Translations under genes and position numbers: made by a program
Notes under the pieces: generated by a model
Told to the model about the DNA's origin: nothing
Database searches by the model: none
What the model saw: only the letters and a program-made list of their open reading frames with translations
IMG/VR virus record: IMGVR_UViG_3300031715_000024
Span: 1 to 24,056 of that record
Length of the DNA: 24,056 nt
Reading direction: 5' to 3' (one strand)
Source: a virus
Shown here: piece by piece, positions 6,388 to 13,542 of the stretch
Position numbering within the stretch: the stretch's first letter is position 1
Layout: every line of letters begins with the position of its first letter

Positions 6388-9033
6388 CTACGCGCTCACG
6401 TTATAGAGATTCACAAACGGATAAATATTCCCTATGGAGCCGCTGATCTGTGATAGGCCGATCGATGCCGGAAGATTCGCGGACGTGGTGCTCCAGATTC
6501 CCGCGCCAAGGACCGCCTGGTTGGTTCCAGCAGTGCTTGATCCCAACAGGCCGTTGTATGTCAACGCGCCCTCTGCGGCGACGACGTTGTTGAACGTCGC
6601 AAAGTTGAATCCAGAGGATGCGGTATTGGACCACAGACCGATCCAGTAGTTTCCGGGAGTCATGCTGGCGGCTAGGGGAATCGTGAGCCCCTTGATTCCG
6701 GTGTAAAGACTCGCCGAGTTGTTCGATGTGTTGGTGAGTCCGTAGCTCGCAGAGCCTGAGGTAGCCAAAGACAGTGTCGAGCCGGTCAGCGTATAGATTC
6801 CCGCCTGCACCGAAATGGTATTTCCATAGCTCGAATTCGTTACCGAGAAACTACCCGAGATGTATTCCCGCAATGCCGAGATAGACAAATTCGCCTGGAC
6901 CGGCAGGTTCTGGAGAATGACACTCCCCGCACCGAGGGCCGTCGTGGACGCGGAGCCATTCAGCAATCCATTGTCCAGGTAAGAGAGTGTTCCGTAATTC
7001 GGGGCGCCGATGCTGATCGTGCTGGCGTTGACCGAGATGGAAATTGCGCCTGTGCCGCTGATCGAGGAGGTGGCTGGCGCGGAGACGAGTAGTGCGCTCC
7101 CGCTGAATCCTGCCGAGAGTGCGCCCGCAGCCGAAACGCTGATCGTGCGCGCATCCAGGGTTGTTGAGGATGACTGCCCGGTCGTGTTGCCAATCGCGTA
7201 GAAGCCTTCGGTCTGATTCGATTGCGTGGCCGACAAGACGATAGAGCTATTACTCCATCCGGCAGAGATCATTCCGGCAGCAGAGATCGAGAGCGTTTGA
7301 TCGCCCCCCGTGCTGATCGAGGACTGTCCAGTCGTATTGCCCTGAAAGTAATAGGCTGCTGTCGTAGCGACGGTAGGAACTGTGTAGGATGCACTAATCC
7401 CATTCGCGCCTGAGGAACCGAATGAAATACCGTTGGCGTTCTGAAGTGTTACGGTCCCTGACGTGTAGGTCGTGTTGGAGACCACAAGCCCACTGATGCC
7501 CGTCTGCGCCCCCCCCGCATTGGCGCCGGAAATGGTGATCGTCTGCGCGCCGCCTGCGGCAGTTCCGACACTGAGGGTGATATTGTTGCCGCCGGCGAAG
7601 ACAATCTGACCCGAATACGTCCCGGTATTGCCTGATGTGTTTCCGCCGGTGGAAACACCCGCCGAGAGCGCACCTCCCGCTCCACCGGAGATCGTCACCG
7701 TCATGCTGCCCGCATTGGTCGAGCCCGACAGGGTGATATTGTTTCCCCCCGCCAATATGAACTGCGCGGACGCCAATCCGGTATTTCCGGACGTGTTTCC
7801 GAGTGTGGAGATTCCCGCTGAGAGCTGCGTAAGCCCGGTCGTCCCCGGGGAGGAAATGATCAGGGTATTGCTCGACCAGCCAGCTGAGACCACTCCGGCC
7901 GCCGATAGATTCAATGAGCCAACCGTGTAGGTACTTTGGCTCGATTGACCCGTCGTATTGCCCGCGATGTAGATCGCTTCCGTCTGGCTGCTCCCGGCAG
8001 CGCCAGAGAGCGCGAGATTCAGTCCTCCGCTGTTCAGCGTCATCGACCCAGAGATATTCGTCCCGCTGAACGTCGTCCCAGTGCCTGCAAACTGCGTGCT
8101 GTTGTAGCTCGCCGAAATGCCATTCGCGCCGCTCGAGCCGAATGAGATGCCGTTGGCGTTCTGAAAGGTCACCGTCCCACTGGTATAGGTCGTATTGCTG
8201 ACCTGAAGTCCAGAAATCCCGGTCTGAGCTCCGCCCGCGTTGGCCCCTGAAATCGTGATCGAGTTGCCATTCTGGCTGAGCGTGACGTTATTACCGCCGG
8301 CCAGGATCAGGGTCCCTGTCGAAACGAGTGCCAAGGTGCCGGTCGTATTGCCTGCCGCGGAAACCTCGATCCCTCCCGTACCCCCCGTGGTCACGTACGC
8401 CGGAACACCCAGTGATAGACCCGCTGTATTCAGGGTTCCGACAACGGCTGTCCCCGCCGTGGTCGTAGAAGTAAACCCCGTTCCGGCGATGGCCCCCGAT
8501 GCCTGAGTCTGGACGCTCTGAGTCGTGATATAGGGGGGTACGCCGAGGGTGAAACCCGTCGTATTGTGCGTGCCGACGATTGCCGTCCCGGCCGTCGAGG
8601 TCGTATTGAACCCCGTAGCGCCGAGATTCGAGGCGTTGATCTGCAATCCCGCCGATCCCATCGTGATCGACAGATTTCCAGAGACGGAGGTTCCCAGACC
8701 GGCCCCGGAAGTCGAATTGATCGAAGCCGTGATCGTGCCGTTGTTGAGTCCGAACGAAACTCCATTCGAGTTCGGAAAAGTCACTCCACCGAAGGCACCT
8801 GAAGTACTTCCGGCAGAAACCGATAGCGTCGCAGCGGCGGCCGTATTCGCCGAGATCGTGATGTTGTTGCCCTGCTGGCTCAGGGTGACGTTGTTTCCAC
8901 CCGCCAGAATCAAGGTCCCGGCGCTGACTAGGGCGAGCGTGCCCGTGGTGTTGCCCCCGGCTGAAATATTGATGCCGCCCACTGCGCCGCCTCCGGGGAT
9001 ATAGGCGAGACCGCCTGTTGATGCAATTGCCAT
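6388..9033 (-). CDS. Repeat-rich tail fibre / adhesin
   Basis: An 881-residue, nearly uncharged protein rich in Gly, Ser, Thr, Asn and Ala, built of repeating beta segments, as expected for an elongated trimeric phage fibre. Repeats include AGNTTGTLALVS followed by TLILAGGNNVTLSQ at residues 27-61 and 227-262, GF-x-S/T-T-x-TAGTA at 141-171 and 186-215, and ISFGSSGANGISASY ending two 45-residue near-identical units. The last 150 residues are less repetitive and probably form the receptor-binding head. No enzyme motif was seen. It starts one base after the stop of the 214-residue virion protein, so it is translated as part of the same message. An eight-base G run lies in the coding strand near 7509-7516. 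Confidence 0.8.
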   Translation of the reverse strand: MAIASTGGLAYIPGGGAVGGINISAGGNTTGTLALVSAGTLILAGGNNVTLSQQGNNITISANTAAAATLSVSAGSTSGAFGGVTFPNSNGVSFGLNNGTITASINSTSGAGLGTSVSGNLSITMGSAGLQINASNLGATGFNTTSTAGTAIVGTHNTTGFTLGVPPYITTQSVQTQASGAIAGTGFTSTTTAGTAVVGTLNTAGLSLGVPAYVTTGGTGGIEVSAAGNTTGTLALVSTGTLILAGGNNVTLSQNGNSITISGANAGGAQTGISGLQVSNTTYTSGTVTFQNANGISFGSSGANGISASYNSTQFAGTGTTFSGTNISGSMTLNSGGLNLALSGAAGSSQTEAIYIAGNTTGQSSQSTYTVGSLNLSAAGVVSAGWSSNTLIISSPGTTGLTQLSAGISTLGNTSGNTGLASAQFILAGGNNITLSGSTNAGSMTVTISGGAGGALSAGVSTGGNTSGNTGTYSGQIVFAGGNNITLSVGTAAGGAQTITISGANAGGAQTGISGLVVSNTTYTSGTVTLQNANGISFGSSGANGISASYTVPTVATTAAYYFQGNTTGQSSISTGGDQTLSISAAGMISAGWSNSSIVLSATQSNQTEGFYAIGNTTGQSSSTTLDARTISVSAAGALSAGFSGSALLVSAPATSSISGTGAISISVNASTISIGAPNYGTLSYLDNGLLNGSASTTALGAGSVILQNLPVQANLSISALREYISGSFSVTNSSYGNTISVQAGIYTLTGSTLSLATSGSASYGLTNTSNNSASLYTGIKGLTIPLAASMTPGNYWIGLWSNTASSGFNFATFNNVVAAEGALTYNGLLGSSTAGTNQAVLGAGIWSTTSANLPASIGLSQISGSIGNIYPFVNLYNVSA
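7384..7518 (-). repeat. Fibre repeat unit, copy B (45 codons)
   Basis: This encodes a 45-residue unit that begins AGGAQTGISGLVVSNTTY and ends SSGANGISASY. It matches copy A (8104-8238) at 43 of 45 residues; the two differences are Q/V and F/L. By hand count the DNA differs at about 37 of 135 positions, mostly in synonymous positions including Ser codons switching between the TCN and AGY classes. The unit contains the G8 tract. Confidence 0.85.
8104..8238 (-). repeat. Fibre repeat unit, copy A (45 codons)
   Basis: Partner of the unit at 7384-7518, at residues 266-310 of the fibre. Same length with no indel; protein nearly identical and DNA only about 73 percent identical by hand count. The pairing shows an internal duplication kept at protein level. 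Confidence 0.85.
8248..8355 (-). repeat. Fibre beta-repeat, copy 2 (AGNTTGTLALVS unit)
   Basis: Encodes residues 227-262 of the fibre, which match residues 27-61 (8851-8955) except for a few substitutions such as S-T-G versus S-A-G and QNGNS versus QQGNN. It lies directly before repeat copy A, so the two units together form a composite block. Confidence 0.75.
8851..8955 (-). repeat. Fibre beta-repeat, copy 1 (AGNTTGTLALVS unit)
   Basis: Encodes residues 27-61 near the N-terminus of the fibre. It is the first occurrence of the AGNTTGTLALVS plus TLILAGGNNVTLSQ unit, later repeated at 8248-8355. Shorter partial echoes (ILAGGNN, FAGGNN, GNTTGQSS) continue through the fibre. Confidence 0.75.
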
Positions 9034-9034
9034 G

Positions 9035-9679
9035 TTATGCGTTCGCTACGTTGGCTTGCGCAAAGGTCGTCGTGACAGTGCCCGTGCCACTATTCAAGAG
9101 CACTCGCGCAAAGGTCGGTGAGAACAGGAAATTCGTCTGCACTACTCCCGTGGCGTTGACCGCATTCGTATCGTTCGTATTCACCCAGTCCACCGCAGAG
9201 GGTGTAACCGGCGCAAAAGCGCTGTTCGGATCGTCCATCGTCGATTGCACGGTATAGTTCGCGGTGCCTGTTCCGTTGCATTGAATGGCTACTTGCGTGT
9301 TGGCCCACTCGTCGAGGCGTACCCAAGGCGTGCTCGCGATGGAATTCGTACCCACCGTGACAGCACCCGTAGCCGCACCCGAAATCGTGATCGAAGTCAC
9401 CGTCGCGTAGTCCAACGCGGAATAGGTCGACCCTCCCGACACGAGAAAGGATTCCGTCAGGAGCGTCCCTGTTGGGGTCGTCCCCGTGATCGTGAATGTC
9501 TCGGTCGTATCCGATGTCGTGATCAGAATTCGACGGGGGGTGTCCAGGATGGCGACACCGCCAGTGACCAAGCTACTGTTCAGCGTCAGCGCGCCGGCGC
9601 CTGCAGGAGTTTGCGACGTCGCGATATTGTTCGCGCTGGCGGCAGCGAGCGGGCCTACAGTCACGATAATCGGTCGCAT
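9035..9679 (-). CDS. Beta-rich virion structural protein (function unknown)
   Basis: A 214-residue Thr/Ser/Ala/Asn-rich beta protein. The N-terminus (MRPIIVTVGPLAAASANNIA) and the TFTITGTTPTGTLLTESF and WANTQVAIQCNGTGTANY segments are typical of small phage virion proteins encoded between capsid and tail-fibre genes. Charge is low and there are no enzyme motifs. I cannot assign it to a precise structure; a head-tail joining, head fibre or fibre-base protein is possible. It starts at ATG 9679 with a strong ribosome binding site (TGGAGA seven bases upstream), immediately after an intrinsic terminator. It is therefore the first gene of the fibre module and may be read from terminator read-through or its own promoter. 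The repeat fibre follows after one base. Confidence 0.7.
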   Translation of the reverse strand: MRPIIVTVGPLAAASANNIATSQTPAGAGALTLNSSLVTGGVAILDTPRRILITTSDTTETFTITGTTPTGTLLTESFLVSGGSTYSALDYATVTSITISGAATGAVTVGTNSIASTPWVRLDEWANTQVAIQCNGTGTANYTVQSTMDDPNSAFAPVTPSAVDWVNTNDTNAVNATGVVQTNFLFSPTFARVLLNSGTGTVTTTFAQANVANA

Positions 9680-9690
9680 CTAGATCTCCA

Positions 9691-9721
9691 GAAAATGAAA
9701 CGGGGGCCTGTGTGGCCCCCG
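9691..9721 (-). terminator. Intrinsic terminator between head and fibre modules
   Basis: Read on the minus strand, an eight-pair perfect GC stem (CGGGGGCC with GGCCCCCG) closes a five-base loop and is followed by TTTCATTTTC. The stem lies at 9701-9721 and the U-rich tail at 9691-9700. This is a textbook Rho-independent terminator for transcription coming from the capsid side. It sits only about a dozen bases before the strong ribosome binding site of the next gene, so partial read-through is probably needed to express the fibres. Confidence 0.85.
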
Positions 9722-9760
9722 CTGTATTCCGTGAGGGCCCGTATGCCCCGCGGCAGGCGG

Positions 9761-10087
9761 TCAGTCCTCGCCGAAGCCCAACTCGCCCTTCATCACTTCG
9801 CGCCCCGGCGCGTCTTTGCCCTTGCGCGCGCTGGTGAAGGGATTCGCATCCGATCCGGCGCGACCGCCCGACTTCCTCGGCTTGCGACCGGCATGCATGT
9901 GTGACTTGGCGCCGTCGATGTGGCCGACCATCTTTCCGCCGCGCGCTTTCTTGGCGCGACCGCCCTTCTTCATCTCCTCGGCTTCCGAGTCGATCTCCTT
10001 CGCGTTGATACGCGGCTCGGGCTTGTCCTTCACATCCTCTTCGGCTTCGTTGGCGCCGCCGGTCCCGCGAGATTTGCGACCTTTCAT
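9761..10087 (-). CDS. Basic Gly/Lys/Arg-rich phage protein
   Basis: A 108-residue, very polar protein. An acidic N-terminal third (EAEEDVKDKPEP, EIDSEAEEM) is followed by a basic Gly-rich region (KKGGRAKKARGGKMVGH, then RKPRKSGGRAG) and a short C-terminal tail ending ELGFGED. There are almost no hydrophobic residues, so it is probably disordered. It shares the KKGGR / RGGK style and the RKPR-x-SGG motif with the 269-residue protein at 17322-18131, suggesting a common role. Possibilities are nucleic-acid binding inside the capsid, or a capsid-associated peptide. Start is ATG 10087 with GGAG eight bases upstream. It is the last gene before the terminator. Function unknown. Confidence 0.65.
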   Translation of the reverse strand: MKGRKSRGTGGANEAEEDVKDKPEPRINAKEIDSEAEEMKKGGRAKKARGGKMVGHIDGAKSHMHAGRKPRKSGGRAGSDANPFTSARKGKDAPGREVMKGELGFGED

Positions 10088-10102
10088 GATTCAGTCTCCG
10101 GC

Positions 10103-10687
10103 CTACGAGGCCAAATTGATGCCCTGCAAATATTCCACGGTCAGTGTCCCCACGCCCGACCCCGTGTTGGTCGACAGCACCACAATCTGCACATCCTGCG
10201 TCCCGACGTTGTCCCAGTTGCCGATCTGTGTCGCGCCCGTGCCGGGAGTGATGGATACTTGACCCAACGCACCGGAGGTCACTACCGCATTGGCCGCCGT
10301 GAAAGCCGTCGCCGAAGCGCCTGAGCCAATGCCGAGGGTCGTTGCACCGCCCGTCCAAGCGGTCGTCACCATCAGCTTGATCGCTGTGATCTGGCTCTGC
10401 GCGGGGATCACGATCGGACAGGCAAACTGGCCCGTAGTGCCGTCATTGGTTGCCTGAGTGATTACGCATGATTGCGCCATACGGGCATAGCCCACATTCG
10501 CGGTGCCCGACGTCTCACCAACACCCGCGAGATTTCCAGTCCCGTCGCTTTGAAACACGTTGCCGGACAACACGGGACCGGTGAACAAGGTCCCCGGAAA
10601 AACCGGATTGCCATTCGTCTGCGTGATCTGACCGCCGGTGATATCCGGCCATGTCTGCCCGCTCGTCGGAGAAATGTAGGTCGTCAT
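10103..10687 (-). CDS. Virion structural protein downstream of the capsid gene (function unknown)
   Basis: A 194-residue, low-charge, Thr/Gly/Ala-rich beta protein. The N-terminus (TTYISPTSGQTWPDITGG) is followed by repeated short strands and ends VGTLTVEYLQGINLAS. Composition resembles the decoration or fibre-base proteins of this cluster, with two Cys in the middle. I recognise no precise family. Start is ATG 10687 in a TAATG overlap with the homing endonuclease stop, and GAGGA nine bases upstream serves as ribosome binding site. Before the endonuclease arrived, the gene probably followed the major capsid gene directly. Possible roles are a head-decoration or head-completion protein. Confidence 0.65.
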   Translation of the reverse strand: MTTYISPTSGQTWPDITGGQITQTNGNPVFPGTLFTGPVLSGNVFQSDGTGNLAGVGETSGTANVGYARMAQSCVITQATNDGTTGQFACPIVIPAQSQITAIKLMVTTAWTGGATTLGIGSGASATAFTAANAVVTSGALGQVSITPGTGATQIGNWDNVGTQDVQIVVLSTNTGSGVGTLTVEYLQGINLAS

Positions 10688-11373
10688 TACTTCGATTCCT
10701 CATTCGTCACGAGGGTCAGGGTCGGGACAGCGGATTCGCGGCCGACGTGTTTATCTAGGTATTTCACGGCGGACAACAAGATGTTTCTATCATCCTTCGC
10801 TTTTCCGATCATCGTGTTGCATTGGGCGCAAAGAAGTCCACGGATGTTTCCAGTATCATGGCAATGATCGACAGCAAGCGTCTTTATCTTGCCATTTCTG
10901 GTCGCGGTCTCGACCTGTTTGCAAATGGCACATTTGCCATCCTGGGCCAACAACATGTCGCAGTATTGCTTCATGGTTATGCCGAACTTGCGCTGACGCT
11001 CCTTCGCAACGAATTCTTCACGCTTTGAAGCACGATATTCCAACTGATACGCAGCACGCCCTTCTTTCGTTCCGTGATCGTACTTCGTATCGATATAAAA
11101 ACCTTCTCGCAGGTTATCTATCCTGCAATCGTCGTGATCACAATTCTGAAAGCGGATCAATCGAGGCCATGTGCCATGAACCCAGAACCATGCTAGACGT
11201 TGAGAGAAATACTGAATCCCATCAATAATGATGGTGCGATATCCGTGTTCTCCCACAGAGCCCGCACGCGTTCCATAGCGACGACCCCGACCACGTGCGA
11301 TACAGGTAAAGACGCCAGTCTCCGGGTTGTAGGAGAGCAGCTCTTTTAGTCTTTCGATTGTCAGTCTTTCCAT
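10687..11373 (-). CDS. Homing endonuclease: degenerate HNH_3-like domain fused to endonuclease VII-like domain
   Basis: A 228-residue free-standing nuclease. Residues about 8-95 resemble the HNH_3/NUMOD-type module of phage homing enzymes (LLSYNPETGVFTCI, the RLAWFWVHGTWP strand, then DDCRIDNLREG), but the usual D-H before x-N reads R-F-Q-N, so the first catalytic His is lost. Residues about 140-210 match recombination endonuclease VII: C148-x2-C151, D169-H170-C171-H172, TGNIRGLLC182-x2-C185-N186, then MIGKAKDD. Zinc cysteines, catalytic D-H and Asn are all present, so this half is predicted active. The ATG at 11373 has GAGGAA upstream, buried in a hairpin. It sits between the capsid gene and the next virion gene and looks AT-richer than its neighbours, as expected for an inserted mobile gene. 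Confidence 0.85.
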   Translation of the reverse strand: MERLTIERLKELLSYNPETGVFTCIARGRGRRYGTRAGSVGEHGYRTIIIDGIQYFSQRLAWFWVHGTWPRLIRFQNCDHDDCRIDNLREGFYIDTKYDHGTKEGRAAYQLEYRASKREEFVAKERQRKFGITMKQYCDMLLAQDGKCAICKQVETATRNGKIKTLAVDHCHDTGNIRGLLCAQCNTMIGKAKDDRNILLSAVKYLDKHVGRESAVPTLTLVTNEESK

Positions 11374-11382
11374 CTTTTATTT

Positions 11383-11402
11383 CCTCGGAGTTGTTTCCGA
11401 GG
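11383..11402 (-). promoter_or_regulatory. RNA hairpin hiding the ribosome binding site of the endonuclease VII-type gene
   Basis: On the minus-strand RNA, CCTCGGA pairs perfectly with TCCGAGG across a six-base loop (AACAAC). The 3' arm holds the GAGG of the ribosome binding site, so translation of the 228-residue nuclease should be low while the stem is formed. It begins six bases after the capsid stop codon, so ribosomes finishing the capsid gene could open it. No U-run follows (AAATAAAAG), so it is not a terminator. Similar RNA hairpins control T4 homing endonucleases such as I-TevI. Confidence 0.6.
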
Positions 11403-11408
11403 CATATC

Positions 11409-12323
11409 TTACGATGTCGGGAAGCTCCCGAAAATGGATCTCCAGTTGAAATAGTTGAAAGAGTATCTTTGATAACCTTTGACAAGCAAATTGTCGGTCA
11501 CGAAGTCAACTTGCATGTCCGTTTCGAACGGAATGCGGTTCATGTATGCCAATCCTGCAATGTTGGTCAACAAAAACCACGCATATGACGAGGTGAGGTA
11601 ATCCATCACCATGTAGCCTTCGGGGATACCTCCGGCTGTCGAGAGGATCGCGTTGACGTCGTTATCAGCCGTCCCTGGGCGGAGTTCAGTCTTGGTGAGC
11701 CGTATACCGACTGGCTCAAGTTGCGGCGGTATGATCAGCTTGCGGCCGCGAGCGAACATCTTCAGGCCAGCCTGATCACGGAAGTTTGTTCGGACAGAGA
11801 TCATGCCATTGAGCAGTGTTGCCTCGTTCAGGTCGACCTGGGTCGTCGGCGTGTTGGCGATCGTCTGTCCGTCAATTGGATGCGCCGTCGAGCACATCGC
11901 CACACCGTCGCCGCCCACCGAAGCGTTATAGGTGGTTGCGGTGTTGAGGATATTCGCACCGTAGATTTCCATCGTTTGATGGAATGCTTCCATGAGGCCC
12001 AGATTGGACGGATGGAATTGGGTCTTGTAGAGGTTGTCGTCGATCGCCTTGCGGGTGATCGCGTATCCCAGGCCAATCTCGACATGCTCCTGGTTGTAGA
12101 CGTAGCGCTCACCGGCGTTGTTGTCGAATGCGGTCTGACCGCCTTCTGTCTTGAGCTGCGCGAGCCCCAAGTAACGCATCTCGGCGGTTCTTTCCAACGC
12201 TAACTTGCTGTTAAACGTGGTAAAAACTTTATCGTACTGGGATGGTATCTGCTCATATTTTCCTGTGATTCCGCGCAACCCAGGAAGCAAAAGGTCTTTG
12301 ATAGCTGACAGATTAACGGCCAT
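11409..12323 (-). CDS. Major capsid protein (Mu gpT-like)
   Basis: A 304-residue protein that fits the HK97-fold capsid class. The start (AVNLSAIKDLLLPGLRGITG, then YEQIPSQYDKVF) and the middle (VEIGLGYAITRKAIDDN, the AMCSTAHPIDGQ strand) parallel Mu gpT-type major head subunits. The C-terminus carries QVDFVTDNLLVKGYQRYSF and NYFNWRSIFGS, a pattern common to phage capsid ends. Length is typical. No N-terminal prohead-protease region is obvious. It forms the virion shell, probably helped by the GroES-like protein and scaffold encoded upstream. Start is ATG 12323, with GGAGAG five bases upstream. That ribosome binding site lies inside the last codons of the preceding HNH gene, and the two genes overlap by 11 bases. 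Confidence 0.85.
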   Translation of the reverse strand: MAVNLSAIKDLLLPGLRGITGKYEQIPSQYDKVFTTFNSKLALERTAEMRYLGLAQLKTEGGQTAFDNNAGERYVYNQEHVEIGLGYAITRKAIDDNLYKTQFHPSNLGLMEAFHQTMEIYGANILNTATTYNASVGGDGVAMCSTAHPIDGQTIANTPTTQVDLNEATLLNGMISVRTNFRDQAGLKMFARGRKLIIPPQLEPVGIRLTKTELRPGTADNDVNAILSTAGGIPEGYMVMDYLTSSYAWFLLTNIAGLAYMNRIPFETDMQVDFVTDNLLVKGYQRYSFNYFNWRSIFGSFPTS

Positions 12324-12852
12324 TTACGCTCTCCAGACCGGTTGCTCCAAACAGATGTTTCCAGCGTTTTCCCGCACGTATTTGCCAAACGCTGTGGTAC
12401 GAAATCCCGTATTTCTTTGCGAGTTCGCCCGGTTTAAGACTCGAAGTTAGGATGTCCACAACTTGCGCAGTGACGAGCTTTGAAGTGCCGATCTGTTCGC
12501 CCATCACGGCGCGCCTACGGCGCGCTTCGCGGTCGGCCATGTTTTCCTTGACAGTGCCAGCGCGCAGATGCGCCGGATTCACACACGCCGGCATGTCGCA
12601 TCTATGAAGAATGTGCAGCCCAACCGGGATCGGGCCTTTGAACAGTTCATAGCTGACACGATGTGCTCGACGGTCCTTCGACCGAAAGGACACCATCCCA
12701 TATCCTCTGCCGTCAGTCGTCCCAGTCCATATCCAGCAACCCGTCTCGGACATACGGCATTTGTTGAATAGCTTTGCTTTCTGCAAATCCTCATCCGTGA
12801 CGCGCTCAAACGGCACGTACTCGGATAAGTCGATGTCGTAAGACTTACCCAT
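12313..12852 (-). CDS. HNH homing endonuclease with C-terminal helix-turn-helix
   Basis: A 179-residue HNH_3-type endonuclease. It has CWIWTGTTDGRGYGMV at residues 39-54, RAHRVSYELFKGPIPVGLHI, and the catalytic HRCDMPACVNPAHLRAGT with H83, N92 and H95 intact, followed by NMADREARRR. Residues about 122-167 form a predicted DNA-binding helix-turn-helix (LKPGELAKKYGISYHSVWQI, then GKRWKHL), as in many phage HNH homing enzymes. It should cut DNA near alleles lacking the insertion and spread by repair. The ATG at 12852, four bases beyond the upstream TAA, is preferred; an upstream ATG at 12891 would overlap the preceding gene by nearly 40 bases and add a non-conserved leader. The ribosome binding site is weak. 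It is inserted directly ahead of the capsid gene without breaking it. Confidence 0.85.
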   Translation of the reverse strand: MGKSYDIDLSEYVPFERVTDEDLQKAKLFNKCRMSETGCWIWTGTTDGRGYGMVSFRSKDRRAHRVSYELFKGPIPVGLHILHRCDMPACVNPAHLRAGTVKENMADREARRRRAVMGEQIGTSKLVTAQVVDILTSSLKPGELAKKYGISYHSVWQIRAGKRWKHLFGATGLESVNGR

Positions 12853-12853
12853 G

Positions 12854-13474
12854 TTATGTATTGGTCGCCGTTGCGTTGCGCGTTTCCACATTGTTGAACG
12901 CCACGACCGCCAGGTTGTAGGCCCCCGAGGCCGTACCGGGTGCGCCCGGTGGCGTGGTCACGAGACTGACGAGTCGCCATGGATAGGCAGCGGTCGTTAC
13001 ACCGGTGTGCAATAGGAAGGCTCCCGAGAGCCCGTTGGCGGTCGTACCGGTGCCGATCGAGAAATCAAAGTTGGATCCAACGCCCGCTTGGGTGACGCCG
13101 GTGGAGTCGCTTTGAACAAGAAACTGGGCGTTCGGATCGTTGATCACGTACGCTTCGATGGTCGATTGGCTGCCACTGGCAACCGGGCTACCGCCGGGCC
13201 AGTAGTTGGACCAGAGCGTTCGGGAGAGGACCGTCGAGAGGAATTTGCAGCCCTGGAAGATGCCGGCCATCGTGACCGTGCCACTTCCTGCGGAACCCGC
13301 TGCTTGAGTTAGGGTGCCGTCGCCGGATCCGACTCGGACGACTGGGTCACCGTAAAAAATCGCCCCGGCGTTATAGTCGATACCGCCTGGGCCGAAGGTA
13401 ACCTGCTCGTAGGTTGGGGCGCTTCCCGTTCCGGAATATTGCCTGAACCCAAAAGGCGCCGAGACATTGGCCAT
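12854..13474 (-). CDS. Capsid decoration-type protein upstream of capsid gene
   Basis: A 206-residue protein beginning MANVSAPFGFRQYSGTG, then APTYEQVTFGPGG and AGAIFYGDPVVRVGSG. Further on are AGIFQGCKFLST and LWSNYWPGG. The order (N-V-x-x-P-x-G-F-R, G-D-P-V, A-G-I-F-x-G-C-x-(Y/F)-L-S, W-P-G) matches conserved phage proteins usually encoded next to the major capsid gene, which I take to be capsid decoration proteins. The assignment is by position and pattern. A TTG at 13489 would add five residues. I chose the ATG at 13474, where GGAG lies nine bases upstream. A promoter candidate and hairpin lie in the 135 bases ahead of it. The HNH gene follows after one base. Confidence 0.7.
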   Translation of the reverse strand: MANVSAPFGFRQYSGTGSAPTYEQVTFGPGGIDYNAGAIFYGDPVVRVGSGDGTLTQAAGSAGSGTVTMAGIFQGCKFLSTVLSRTLWSNYWPGGSPVASGSQSTIEAYVINDPNAQFLVQSDSTGVTQAGVGSNFDFSIGTGTTANGLSGAFLLHTGVTTAAYPWRLVSLVTTPPGAPGTASGAYNLAVVAFNNVETRNATATNT

Positions 13475-13542
13475 AGCGAAGCACTCCAATCGGAGGTCGC
13501 ATGGCTACCGGAGACATGGGGGACCTAGGAAAATCGGTCGAG

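Noticed and set aside
6388-9033. Diversity-generating retroelement variable region in the fibres
   Set aside because: No reverse transcriptase, no template repeat and no adenine-biased variable C-terminus seen; repeats are structural.
9573-10358. 261-residue minus frame overlapping three genes
   Set aside because: It crosses the basic protein, terminator and part of the 194-residue gene in another frame. Composition is Arg-rich shadow and it lacks any motif.
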